Positions 35,484-43,700 of a stretch of 64,000 nucleotides of DNA are shown piece after piece. The notes beneath the pieces are model-generated. The model was not told the origin of the DNA, did not search any database, and saw only the letters and a program-made list of their open reading frames with translations. The translations under genes and the position numbers were made by a program. Numbering within the stretch: position 1 is the stretch's first letter; every line of letters starts with the position of its first letter. Origin of the DNA: Sinomonas gamaensis (lineage in GTDB: Bacteria > Actinomycetota > Actinomycetes > Actinomycetales > Micrococcaceae); assembly GCF_005876955.1 (NCBI RefSeq), contig NZ_SSCL01000009.1, positions 115,671 through 179,670 of the forward strand, given 5' to 3'.

Positions 35484-36908
35484 TTAACCCCATGCGAAGG
35501 CTGTGACGCCCTTAAGGGTCCCCACGAAGACATGACTTCCGGAGATCGTCGGGGTCACGAAGTGCGGAACGGGCCCGAGCTGGGTCTGCTGCCGAACATG
35601 ACCGTCTCCCGGATCAAGTGCGAAGAGATTCCCGGTCTCGTAGTCGACCACCCACACCGCCCCGCCGCCGGTGACGGGCGAGCCCGCCGCGCCCAAGGGG
35701 AACCGCCAGCCAAGCTGGATTCCGGCAGGCGAGGTGACGTTCACCTGCCGCAGCGCGCCGATGCAGGGGACGTAGACGGTCATGCCCGTGACGGCAGGCG
35801 CACCGAACGCCCGGCAGACCTGCGCCTTCGCTGCCTCGCCACCGATGCCCCCAAGGTGATCGGCGGCGAGAAGGTAGCCGGTGCCTCCCTTTCCGTCCAT
35901 GAAGACGTAAGAGCCCACGCGAACCGGAGTCATCGATCCCAGATCAGTGTCGCTCGCGTTCTCCTGGGCCCACCCGGAAGGCGCGAAGAAGTCCGTTCGC
36001 TTGAGCGAGGCGTCGAGCGAGAGGACGGAGTCCGAGCCGTCGTAGCTGGTGGTCGACTCGCCGTTGCCGACCCCCACGAGCAGCCGCGAGCCGTCCACCG
36101 CCGGCCCGCCCGGCGCCCAGATCCCGCCCTCGCGAGCGGTCGGCACCACGTAGGAATCGATCGTGCCGTCGCCGGTCGTCGGCACCGAGAGCACGGTGCC
36201 GGTGTAGTCGGAACAGTCTCCGTACAGCCCGCCGTAGGCGATGTAGACGCGGTTGTCGAGGAGCGCGAGCGCCGCCCGCTGCTGGTACGCGAGGCGGTCG
36301 CCCCGCGGCGGCTCAACCTCGCGCTGCACCACGAGCGAACCGTCCGCGGCGTCGAGCCCCACCAGCACGTGACTGCCCCCAGAGAGCTCCGCCACGGCGA
36401 AGACCAGTCCGGTCGCCGGATCGTAGACGGGCGTGCCCGTGATGCCCAGCGCGTCGATGTTCCCGCACGGAAGGGCAGAGAGCGGCATGGGCGGTCCGAC
36501 GTTCCGCTTCCACACGACGTGCCCGTCGGAGGCGTCAAGGGCATAGACCGTGTTCGCCTCGGTCGCGGCGATGACCCGGCCGTGCACCACGAGAGGCTCG
36601 GCGTACACGGCGCCGTCCAATTGAGCGGACCACGCGTCGCGGAGCGTGCCCAAAGCTGGCGACGACGGCGCCGCACCGGTGCGGGCTGAGTCCCGGTGGT
36701 AGGTGGGCCAGTCGCCGTCGTCGAGCGGCTGAGGAGTACGCACCCCGGGGGACGCGGTCAGGGGGCTGACCGCAGAAGCGGTGGGTGCCGCCGTCGTCGT
36801 CTGCCCTGAGCAGGCGGAGAGGACGACGGCGAGCATGGCCGCCGCGAGCGCAAGCGCCCGGCCTCCCCTACCCGGGCAGGGGAACGTCCGGGGTGTCGTC
36901 GTCGCCAC
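35484..36908 (-). CDS. PQQ-like beta-propeller lipoprotein
   Basis: 474 residues. Signal sequence GRALALAAAMLAVVLSACSG ends in a lipobox (LSAC), so it is probably a lipoprotein on the outer face of the membrane. The rest is repeated propeller blades (NTVYALDASDGHVVWKRNVG, LVGLDAADGSL, TGNLFALDPGDGHV), as in PQQ-binding-like/BamB-like proteins. The PQQ-binding residues of dehydrogenases are not evident, so a scaffold or sensor role is as likely as catalysis. The GTG start overlaps the 57-residue upstream gene by 41 bp, and the exact start is uncertain. Confidence 0.82.
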   Translation of the reverse strand: MATTTPRTFPCPGRGGRALALAAAMLAVVLSACSGQTTTAAPTASAVSPLTASPGVRTPQPLDDGDWPTYHRDSARTGAAPSSPALGTLRDAWSAQLDGAVYAEPLVVHGRVIAATEANTVYALDASDGHVVWKRNVGPPMPLSALPCGNIDALGITGTPVYDPATGLVFAVAELSGGSHVLVGLDAADGSLVVQREVEPPRGDRLAYQQRAALALLDNRVYIAYGGLYGDCSDYTGTVLSVPTTGDGTIDSYVVPTAREGGIWAPGGPAVDGSRLLVGVGNGESTTSYDGSDSVLSLDASLKRTDFFAPSGWAQENASDTDLGSMTPVRVGSYVFMDGKGGTGYLLAADHLGGIGGEAAKAQVCRAFGAPAVTGMTVYVPCIGALRQVNVTSPAGIQLGWRFPLGAAGSPVTGGGAVWVVDYETGNLFALDPGDGHVRQQTQLGPVPHFVTPTISGSHVFVGTLKGVTAFAWG

Positions 36909-37041
36909 CGTAGGCCTTGTCCTCGAGGTCCTCGGCCTTCTCGTTGCCCTTGTCCGAGGCGACGCCGGTGTCCCGCTGGAGTCCGTCCAGCCGCTCCTGG
37001 CCCTCTGCGGGGGTCCCTTCCTCGCGCGGTTCCTCAGTCAT
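36868..37041 (-). CDS. Small acidic hydrophilic protein (57 aa)
   Basis: 57 residues, MTEEPREEGTPAEGQERLDG through EKAEDLEDKAYGGDDDTPD to PLPG; rich in Glu, Asp and Gly, no hydrophobic segment, probably disordered. GGAAGGA is six bases before the ATG. Its 3' end overlaps the start of the propeller lipoprotein gene in another frame, suggesting translational coupling. Divergent from the 287-residue gene at 37133. Function unknown. Confidence 0.5.
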   Translation of the reverse strand: MTEEPREEGTPAEGQERLDGLQRDTGVASDKGNEKAEDLEDKAYGGDDDTPDVPLPG

Positions 37042-37132
37042 GGTCCATCCTTCCGTCGATACCTTCATGATCCACCTGCCCTTCCTGACAGGCGCCAAAA
37101 CTTCTGGCCACGGCTGGACTACCCTCGAAGGA

Positions 37133-37996
37133 GTGGGTCCCTCTCCAGCCCAGAACCGATTCCCAGACGTTCCGTCGTACGACGTGCACCACCGCCTGGT
37201 GACCACGCACGCCCGCGACCTCGGGCACAGCAATGCCCTGCTCGATGCCCTCGCCAGGCGCTCGACGACGAGCGGGCGCAAAGTCGAGTTCGAATTCGCC
37301 ACGACGCCGTACGCGTTCTGCGAGGTGTTGTCGGTTGCGACTCCGGAGACCGCCGTCGCGCTTCTCGACGCCGGAATAATCGATGCCGACGAGGCCGTCG
37401 CGTTCCTCGAAGAGGCCGAGCTGGACGACCTCATCGAGGACAATGCGGAGGTGGCCGAGGCAGCCCTGCGGTGGTCCGCCCTGCCACGCGACGTGCTCGA
37501 CCGGTTCGAGCACTCCCCCGAGACGTTCTACGAGGACCCCGAGGGCTTCGAGGGCAAGCTGCGCGAGGATCTGCTGGCCAAGCTTCGCTCGGACAAGGAG
37601 GTCTGGGCGGCGATCAAAGAGCGCAGGATCGCGCTGCAGGACCTTCTGCAGATCGGCATCACGCGCTTCCTCGAAGCAGAGGACGACGACGGCACGCTGG
37701 CCGAGATGCTTGCCGCCCTGCAGGCGGACCGAGGCCGGGCGATCCCGGCGGAAGCGATCAGCCAATGGATCGAGCGGTTCAGAATCGACGCGTCAACTCC
37801 GAGCGAGGTCAAGCAGGGTCTCTACCACCTCGCGTCCAGGCACGGGGCGGACTTCGCCGCGAAGATCCCGCCGGACGCCGTGCCAGAGGCCTTCAGGCTC
37901 TCGCGCGAGGCTCAGGCTCAGGGGCAGACAATCGAGGACGAACGCGGGCTCATCCTGTTCGGCGTGCGGGTTCGAGGGATGCACGGGTTGAGCTGA
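37133..37996 (+). CDS. Hypothetical protein, all-helical
   Basis: 287 residues from GTG 37133, chosen because TACCCT (37120-37125) ends seven bases upstream; longer in-frame starts (37067) would run through the promoter region. The sequence is rich in acidic helices (TAVALLDAGIIDADEAVAFLEEAELDDLIEDN, WAAIKERRIALQDLL) and resembles a helical repeat protein. I do not recognise a family. It is followed after 41 bp by the aldehyde dehydrogenase gene. Confidence 0.6.
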   Translation: MGPSPAQNRFPDVPSYDVHHRLVTTHARDLGHSNALLDALARRSTTSGRKVEFEFATTPYAFCEVLSVATPETAVALLDAGIIDADEAVAFLEEAELDDLIEDNAEVAEAALRWSALPRDVLDRFEHSPETFYEDPEGFEGKLREDLLAKLRSDKEVWAAIKERRIALQDLLQIGITRFLEAEDDDGTLAEMLAALQADRGRAIPAEAISQWIERFRIDASTPSEVKQGLYHLASRHGADFAAKIPPDAVPEAFRLSREAQAQGQTIEDERGLILFGVRVRGMHGLS

Positions 37997-38037
37997 GGCA
38001 CTGGCAGGTGACAGAAGTTGCATGCCATGCTTGGTCT

Positions 38038-39438
38038 GTGACTACCACCACAACCTCCGCCGAACCCGGCTACCGAGTCCTCAACCCCGCCACTGGAGAA
38101 GTCGTCGAGACGTTCCCGACCGCCACCGACGCCGATGTCGAGAACGCACTCTCCTCCGCCACGAACGCGTACCAGAGCTGGAAGGACGTTCCGATCGAGG
38201 ACCGCGGCAAGGTCGTCCTCCGCGCCGCCGAGCTGTTCACGGAGCGGGCCGAGGAACTCGCCCGGATCATCACCACCGAGATGGGCAAGCCCCTCTCCCA
38301 AGCGAAGGCCGAGGCCGAGTTCGCCTCGGACATCTTCCGCTACTTCGCCACGGAGGGCCCGACGCTGGCGGCTGACCAGGAGATCAAGACGTTCTCGGGC
38401 GGCCGGGCGGTCGTGCAGAAGCTCCCCATCGGCCCGCTCCTGGGCATCATGCCCTGGAACTACCCGTACTATCAGGTGGCTCGATTCGCGGCGCCGAATC
38501 TCATGCTCGGCAACACCATCATCCTCAAGCATGCCGAGAACTGCCCCCGATCCGCTCTGGCGATCGAGCAGCTCCTGGCCGACGCCGGCGCGCCCGAGGG
38601 CGCCTACGTGAACCTCTTCGCCAGCCACGCCCAGATCGCTGCGATCATCGCCGACCCCCGCATCCAAGGCGTCTCGCTCACCGGCTCCGAGCGCGCCGGG
38701 GCCATCATCGGCGAGCTCGCCGGGAAGAACCTCAAGAAGGCCGTGCTCGAACTCGGCGGCTCCGACCCCTTCGTGGTCCTGGACGCCGAAGACCCCAAGG
38801 CCATCGCCGACACCGCCTGGGACACGCGTATGGAGAACACCGGCCAGGCCTGCAACTCCAACAAGCGCATGATCGTCACCGAGGGCATCTTCGAGGACTT
38901 CGTCGCCCAGCTCACCGCGCGCGCCCAGAACCTCACCCCCGGCGACCCCAGCAAGGACGACGACGGCACGTACGCCCCGCTGTCCTCCCGCGGCGCTGCG
39001 GAGACGATCGCAGAACAGGTGCGCGACGCCGTCGCCAAGGGCGCAACCCTCCACGCCGGCGGCGACCTCGCCGACGACGGCACCGCCTACTTCTCCCCCG
39101 CCGTGCTCACCGGCGTCACCCCCGAGATGCGCGCGTACCGCGAGGAGCTCTTCGGGCCCGTCGCGGTCGTCTACAAGGTCTCCGACGAGGAGGAAGCCCT
39201 CCGTCTGGCCAACGACACCCCCTACGGCCTCGGCGGCTCCGTCTTCTCCACCGACACCGACCGCGCTGCCCGCCTCGCCCAGCGTCTCGAGGTCGGCATG
39301 GCCAACGTCAACACCCCCGCCGGCGAGGGCGCAGAGATCCCCTTCGGCGGCGTCAAGCGCTCCGGCTTCGGCCGCGAACTCGGCCCCCTCGGCATGGACG
39401 AATTCGTCAACAAGCGCCTCTTCTACGTCGCCAGCTGA
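38038..39438 (+). CDS. NAD(P)-dependent aldehyde dehydrogenase, succinate-semialdehyde type
   Basis: 466 residues from GTG 38038; CATGCT ends six bases upstream, a possible leaderless start. Family motifs: GIMPWNYPYYQVARF, VSLTGSERAGAIIGEL, catalytic Glu238 in LELGGSDP, Cys272 in NTGQACNSNKR, and PFGGVKRSGFGRELG. The sequence after the catalytic Cys (NSNKR) and the length around 460 fit the succinate-semialdehyde dehydrogenase-like branch (GabD/SSADH). Substrate therefore likely a short semialdehyde. Ends 13 bp before palindrome copy 3. Confidence 0.88.
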   Translation: MTTTTTSAEPGYRVLNPATGEVVETFPTATDADVENALSSATNAYQSWKDVPIEDRGKVVLRAAELFTERAEELARIITTEMGKPLSQAKAEAEFASDIFRYFATEGPTLAADQEIKTFSGGRAVVQKLPIGPLLGIMPWNYPYYQVARFAAPNLMLGNTIILKHAENCPRSALAIEQLLADAGAPEGAYVNLFASHAQIAAIIADPRIQGVSLTGSERAGAIIGELAGKNLKKAVLELGGSDPFVVLDAEDPKAIADTAWDTRMENTGQACNSNKRMIVTEGIFEDFVAQLTARAQNLTPGDPSKDDDGTYAPLSSRGAAETIAEQVRDAVAKGATLHAGGDLADDGTAYFSPAVLTGVTPEMRAYREELFGPVAVVYKVSDEEEALRLANDTPYGLGGSVFSTDTDRAARLAQRLEVGMANVNTPAGEGAEIPFGGVKRSGFGRELGPLGMDEFVNKRLFYVAS

Positions 39439-39451
39439 TGCCCCCACCCCA

Positions 39452-39511
39452 ATCGACTGCTCCGAAACTGTCGTTTTGAGCGCTCAGAACGACAGTTCTG
39501 GAGCAGTCGAT
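39452..39511. repeat. 60-bp palindromic element, copy 3
   Basis: ATCGACTGCTCC at 39452 and its complement ending at 39511 frame a hairpin with 27 of 30 possible pairs and a GAGCGCTC tip. It is located between the aldehyde dehydrogenase stop and the stop of the convergent TPR gene, so it can terminate both. Confidence 0.85.
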
Positions 39512-39519
39512 GAGGGATG

Positions 39520-40143
39520 TCAGGCGCCCGCCGTCCGGCACGCGGCAACACCCTCGCGGGCCCACTCAGCCTGATCGGGCGTCCCGACGCGCTCCGCCCA
39601 CTGCTCCGCCAGCTGGAACTCGACGAGCGCGCGATGCGCCTCGCCCGCGTCAAGAAGATGCCAGCCGAGATTCCCGTGGAGCGAGACGCACCAGCGCTGC
39701 GCTCGAGGGCTGTGGGCGCCAGAAGCGTACTCGATCCCGGCGCGCGCCCACGACTCGGCATGTGCCTCGTCGGCGATGGCCAGCATGTGCAACGCATCGG
39801 CAGTGAGGAACTCCTCGCCGAGGTGCTCTCCGAGCTCGGCCGCCTGCTCGAAGAGGGGAACGGCCATAGCAGCATGCCCGGCGGAGTTCAGCACCCGGCC
39901 TCGTTCAAGGAGGACCCGCACGGCAATCGTGGGGTCCTGCTCGCTGCTGATGCTGTCGAGAAGCGCGTCGGCCTCCTCGAAGCGGCCCTGCAAGCCGATG
40001 GCCCGCCCAAGCTGCGTGGCCAGCTCAGCCCGCTCGACGCCGTCGTACCTTGGATCCTCCAGTGCGCGGCGGAAGGCCTTCTCAGACGCGGCCGGATCCT
40101 GGAAGTCCCACAGGTGGTCCAACGCGGACTGATCCAGCGTCAT
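39520..40143 (-). CDS. TPR-like protein
   Basis: 207 residues from ATG 40143, which overlaps the YjbR stop as ATGA. Tetratricopeptide-like helices: DHLWDFQDPAASEKAFRRAL, LATQLGRAIGLQGRFEEADALLD, VLNSAGHAAMAVPLFEQAAELG, LGWHLLDAGEAHRALVEFQLAE. It is probably a cytoplasmic scaffold for protein contacts; no catalytic domain. With yjbR it forms a two-gene unit framed by palindrome copies 3 and 4. Confidence 0.75.
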   Translation of the reverse strand: MTLDQSALDHLWDFQDPAASEKAFRRALEDPRYDGVERAELATQLGRAIGLQGRFEEADALLDSISSEQDPTIAVRVLLERGRVLNSAGHAAMAVPLFEQAAELGEHLGEEFLTADALHMLAIADEAHAESWARAGIEYASGAHSPRAQRWCVSLHGNLGWHLLDAGEAHRALVEFQLAEQWAERVGTPDQAEWAREGVAACRTAGA

Positions 40144-40538
40144 CGGACCAGCCCCGACCAGCCGAGCGCCTCGCGCTGCCCCTTGGGGAGCGACGCGACC
40201 ACGAGGTCGTAGGAGTCCTCGACCATGTCCCGGATCGCTTCGTCGCTCAGGTCCCCGTCCAGCCGCACCCCGTTCCAGTGCTTCTTGTTGAGATGCCATG
40301 CGCCGGTGATCTCTGGGTGCGCAGCACGAAGCTGGACGGCGAGCACTGGGTCGCATTTGAGCGAGATGGACAGTGGCCGCTGTTCCGGGCGCATGAGCGC
40401 GAACACCTTGGGCTCGACGGCGTACCCCGCCGATGCGGGCGGGCGCACCTTGAACACGGCTGTCTCGGGGCCGAAGGGATAGTCCTCGTAGGCACCGGGG
40501 AAGGACAGGCAGAGCTCTCTCACAGCATCGGCATCCAT
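40140..40538 (-). CDS. MmcQ/YjbR-family protein
   Basis: 132 residues from ATG 40538; TAGGCT (40546-40551) ends seven bases upstream (leaderless), so the longer frame from 40583 is rejected. YjbR fold: MDADAVRELCLSFPGAYEDYPFG, KVFALMRPEQRPLSISLKCDP, HLNKKHWNGVRLDGDLSDE, VEDSYDLVVASLPKGQR. Small double-stranded-DNA-binding-like fold of unknown role. First gene of the pair with the TPR protein. Confidence 0.88.
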   Translation of the reverse strand: MDADAVRELCLSFPGAYEDYPFGPETAVFKVRPPASAGYAVEPKVFALMRPEQRPLSISLKCDPVLAVQLRAAHPEITGAWHLNKKHWNGVRLDGDLSDEAIRDMVEDSYDLVVASLPKGQREALGWSGLVR

Positions 40539-40566
40539 GAGCCTCAGCCTAGCCTCGAAGCCGGCG

Positions 40567-40627
40567 CATCGACTGCTCCACAAGTGACGTTTTGAGCCGC
40601 GAAAACGACAGTTATGGAGCAGTCGAT
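40567..40627. repeat. 60-bp palindromic element, copy 4
   Basis: ATCGACTGCTCC at 40568-40579 pairs with GGAGCAGTCGAT at 40616-40627. The inner part (CAAGTGACGTTTTGAG against AAAACGACAGTTAT) has drifted and pairs less well. It lies upstream of yjbR and 18 bp past the deacetylase stop. Confidence 0.8.
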
Positions 40628-40644
40628 ACCAGGGGAAGAGGGAC

Positions 40645-41475
40645 CTACTCCGCCCCGATGAACCGCTCGAGGTTCACCACCGTCAGCCCTGCGGACAGCT
40701 GGGCCGCGCGGAACGCCGCGAGGTCGTCCGCGAATTCGGGCCGGAAATGCATGAGGACGATGTCGCCCGGGCGGAGCCCATTGCCGTACTGGTAGTCCAT
40801 CTTCCCGGCGTTCGACTTGGTCTCCCAGTCGATGAGCGCGCGGATACCAGCGTCGGCGCAGGCCTTCCGCATGGTGTTCGAGTAGGCGCCGCCGGGCGGG
40901 CGGAACAGCGTCGGGAGCCTGCCGAAGGTGGCCTTCGCGTACTCCTGCATCCCCTGGATCTCAGCCAGCTGATAGGAGTACGGCTTCGTGGACATGCCCG
41001 TGTCGTGGCTGACCGTGTGGTTCTCGACGAAGTCCCCATCCCGCATGAAGTCCCGGAAGAAGTCGGGATTGTCCTGGACGAAGTTCTTGGCGAGGAACAT
41101 CGTGATCGGATAGCCGTATTTCTTGATGAGCGCGACGGCCTCCGGTCGCTTTGTCACGCCGTCGTCGATGGTGAGGAATACGACGGGCTGCTTCGTGGCC
41201 ACCCGGGTGATCACGGGAACCAAGCCGTTCTGGATCGGCGGGAGCTTGAAGTCCGACGCGAACTGGGGGGCGGCCGGCACCGGATCGGTCGTCGCATCGG
41301 GATCATGGACCGTCAGGAGGACGTTGGGATCATCCGGACTCGGAGCGCTCGAGGGGGCGGACTGGGGCGCAGGCGCGCTCGCGCACGAGGCAAGCGTCCC
41401 GCCGAGGGCGGCGGTGCCCAGGAACGTCAGTGCCTTGCGACGTGACAGCGGCGCAGAAAAGGGGGCGGCGGGCAT
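40645..41475 (-). CDS. Polysaccharide deacetylase, Tat-type lipoprotein
   Basis: 276 residues. N-terminal LSRRKALTFLGTAALGGTLASC combines a twin-arginine motif with a lipobox (LASC), so it is an exported, lipid-anchored enzyme. The NodB domain starts at VVFLTIDDGVTKRPEAV (catalytic/metal Asp-Asp), with ENHTVSHDTG (metal histidines), RPPGGAYS and late DIVLMHF. It removes acetyl groups from a cell-wall or capsule polysaccharide. AGGAGGAGG stands upstream of the ATG. Palindrome copy 4 lies at its 3' end. Confidence 0.9.
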   Translation of the reverse strand: MPAAPFSAPLSRRKALTFLGTAALGGTLASCASAPAPQSAPSSAPSPDDPNVLLTVHDPDATTDPVPAAPQFASDFKLPPIQNGLVPVITRVATKQPVVFLTIDDGVTKRPEAVALIKKYGYPITMFLAKNFVQDNPDFFRDFMRDGDFVENHTVSHDTGMSTKPYSYQLAEIQGMQEYAKATFGRLPTLFRPPGGAYSNTMRKACADAGIRALIDWETKSNAGKMDYQYGNGLRPGDIVLMHFRPEFADDLAAFRAAQLSAGLTVVNLERFIGAE

Positions 41476-41547
41476 GGCTTCCCTAGGAGGAGGAGCGAAC
41501 GGATCAATCCGAGATTACGCACAGCGCATGAACTACGGGGAAACAAG

Positions 41548-41985
41548 TCAAACGTGACGACGTCGGGCGTGTCGCCACGCTTCCTGGGCGGGGCAGGCGT
41601 TGACAACAACGTCAAGCCCGGCTGCTTTCGCACGCTCCACCGCGGCTTCGTCATTGACTCCGAGCTGGAGCCAGACTGCCTTGGCCCCGACGGCAATCGC
41701 CTGGTCGATGACGTCACCGACCCGTTGCGAATTCACAAAGCAGTCCACGACGTCGATTGGCTGCAGCTCGGCAGGGATGTCGGCGAGCTTCGCGTAGCCC
41801 TTCTCACCGTGGACGTCCTCTCCGCGGAGGTTCACGGGGATGATCTGATGTCCCAGATCGTCACGCAGGAACTCGGACACCGAATAGGCGGAACGCCAGT
41901 GGTTCTGGCTCAGGCCCACCACCGCCCATCGCCCCGGCTCATACATGAGCCGTTCGATGACCTCGGGATCGTTGACGTGTCCCAT
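41548..41985 (-). CDS. CoA-binding protein, second copy
   Basis: 145 residues from ATG 41985; TAGTGT (41993-41998) ends seven bases upstream, so the mRNA is leaderless and the longer frame is rejected. CoA_binding domain: RWAVVGLSQNHWRSAYSVSE, IIPVNLRGEDVHGEKGYAKL, VVDCFVNSQRVGDVIDQAI, AVWLQLGVNDEAAVERAKAAG. Paralogous in fold to the 166-residue protein of the sfnG operon but without riboswitch or sulfur context. Function unknown. Confidence 0.88.
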   Translation of the reverse strand: MGHVNDPEVIERLMYEPGRWAVVGLSQNHWRSAYSVSEFLRDDLGHQIIPVNLRGEDVHGEKGYAKLADIPAELQPIDVVDCFVNSQRVGDVIDQAIAVGAKAVWLQLGVNDEAAVERAKAAGLDVVVNACPAQEAWRHARRRHV

Positions 41986-42038
41986 ACCCGAAACACTACC
42001 CGGAGATGCTGGAAATAAAGCCAGAATCTGAACGAACG

Positions 42039-42074
42039 ACGGCGGCGCGACCCTCGTGGGGGCCACGCCGCCGT
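42039..42074 (-). terminator. Terminator after the MFS gene
   Basis: 9-bp stem ACGGCGGCG (42039-42047) with CGCCGCCGT (42066-42074), 16 bp past the transporter stop on the minus strand, followed by CGTTCGTTCAG. Confidence 0.6.
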
Positions 42075-42089
42075 GCACTTCGGGCGGGG

Positions 42090-43505
42090 TTAGGCGCGCT
42101 CTGCCTCGAGCTCGCTGGCCGTCGCCTCGCGCTCCACGTAGCCGTAGACCTCGGGGAGGATGAACTTGGCTGCGAGGAATCCGATGAGGGAGAGGACGGC
42201 GACGGCGAGTGTCGCGCCGACCTTGCCCCAGCCGGTGGTCATGAGCGGGAACACGAAGGCGCCGAAGAACGAGGCAGCCTTCACGAACACGTAGCCGAAG
42301 CCCGACGCCGTGGCCCGGAAGCGCGCGGGCGCGACCATCGATGCGATGGTCATGCCGTTCGAGGCATCCCAGTAGTGGCCCCACATGAGCACTGCCGCGC
42401 CCAGGACGATGAGCCACTGGATGTTCGCGCCGAGCGCGAACGCGCCGACCACGAGGCCCGCGAATGCGAGGCCGTAGCCCCACATCGCCACGCCGCGGTG
42501 ACCGGTCTTGGCAATCATGGTCGGAGCAAGGAAGCCGGAAACGGTGGCGAGAACATAGATCAGCGCGGTCACGAGGTTCGTGCCCGTGATGTTCGAGTTC
42601 GAGGCCACGCCCACTCCGGCGGTCACGAGGATGACCGGCAGGTAGAACCCGAACGCCGTGAACTCAGCACCCTGGCAGGCGTTGGAGATCCAGGCGAAGA
42701 TCGTGGCCCGACGCTTGGTCTTGTCAGCCCAGATGACCTTGAGGAAGTCGCCGACCTTGGGCTTCTCGAGCTCGTAGTCCTGGTTGGGGAGCATCTCGAG
42801 CGGATCCTGGAACAGCTTGAGGGAGACTTCCTTGGCCTTCACGAACTTGCCGCGCTGAATGAGCGAGAGCGGCGTCTCCGGCAGGTCGAGGCGGGCCAGG
42901 AGAAGGATGAACGCGGGAACCGCACCAATGGCGAGGGCGACTCGCCACAGGACACCGTGGTCCATGTTCGTGATGTACATGATCGTGATGACAACGATCG
43001 AGAAGACCTCGCCGAGGCCGAACATCGCCTGCCAACGGCTGCCCATCTTTTCGCGGGCGCCCTTCGACATCGACTCCATGATGTAGGCGTATCCGTTGGA
43101 AATGTCGGACCCGAGCGGGATGCCGATCAGGATACGCATGATGATCAGATCCCACACGCTGTGGGAGAAGCCCTGAGCAATCGCGAGCACGATGAACAGC
43201 ACCATCGTGAGGATGAAGACGCGCTTGCGCCCCAGCCGGTCGGCAATCAATCCGCCGATGACGGCACCGATGAGCGCACCGCCCTGCACGCCAGCGGTGA
43301 GGAGGCCGAGTTCGAAGTCGTTCGGGTGGTACTCGGCCTTGATGAAGACGAGGACGAAGGAGATCGCATACAGATCCCACGCCTCGATGAGGATCGTGGC
43401 AATCATCATCCAGCCGCCGCGGACGCTGGATGCCGTGCCGTTCTTGTTGAGGAGGACCTCGGTTGCCTTATCGGACAACCTTCTCAGGGTGGCCTGGTCC
43501 ATCAT
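42090..43505 (-). CDS. MFS transporter, sugar/organic-acid porter type
   Basis: 471 residues with 12 predicted membrane helices. MFS signature between helices 2 and 3: GGLIADRLGRKRVFIL; between 8 and 9 the SGFLAPTMIAKTGHRG segment. A long central cytoplasmic loop (about 210-260, LPETPLSLIQRGKF) carries the PETP motif of the sugar-porter/SHS-like families. AAAGG precedes an ATG-ATG pair. Divergent from the FCD-type GntR gene, which probably controls it; a sugar acid or carboxylate is a reasonable but unproven substrate. Confidence 0.88.
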   Translation of the reverse strand: MMDQATLRRLSDKATEVLLNKNGTASSVRGGWMMIATILIEAWDLYAISFVLVFIKAEYHPNDFELGLLTAGVQGGALIGAVIGGLIADRLGRKRVFILTMVLFIVLAIAQGFSHSVWDLIIMRILIGIPLGSDISNGYAYIMESMSKGAREKMGSRWQAMFGLGEVFSIVVITIMYITNMDHGVLWRVALAIGAVPAFILLLARLDLPETPLSLIQRGKFVKAKEVSLKLFQDPLEMLPNQDYELEKPKVGDFLKVIWADKTKRRATIFAWISNACQGAEFTAFGFYLPVILVTAGVGVASNSNITGTNLVTALIYVLATVSGFLAPTMIAKTGHRGVAMWGYGLAFAGLVVGAFALGANIQWLIVLGAAVLMWGHYWDASNGMTIASMVAPARFRATASGFGYVFVKAASFFGAFVFPLMTTGWGKVGATLAVAVLSLIGFLAAKFILPEVYGYVEREATASELEAERA

Positions 43506-43700
43506 TGCCTTTCTCGCAGGAGACTGGCGCGCGCTGCACCAGCCGGCGAGGCGGGTTGGGTTGACGCCATAGTCACTCCTTGATGGTGGATTACATCTGC
43601 TTATGTCCCCACAGATGCGGCTTAGATCATACCTAAATGTGTGACAACCGCAACAGCTATGATGTTGAGGATGTGATCGAGGCAGTTCCCAGGAGTTCCA
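43506..43700. promoter_or_regulatory. Shared control region of MFS and GntR genes
   Basis: 195 bp between divergent starts. It contains CATCTG (43594-43599) with CAGATG (43612-43617), a 12-base-spaced dyad, and an AT-richer TAGATCATACCTAAATGTG stretch. Either could bind the GntR protein. AGGAG before the regulator ATG is its ribosome binding site. Confidence 0.45.

Noticed and set aside
36781..38037. 885-codon frame leading into the aldehyde dehydrogenase
   Set aside because: It runs through two other genes in another frame; the dehydrogenase fold begins at GTG 38038.
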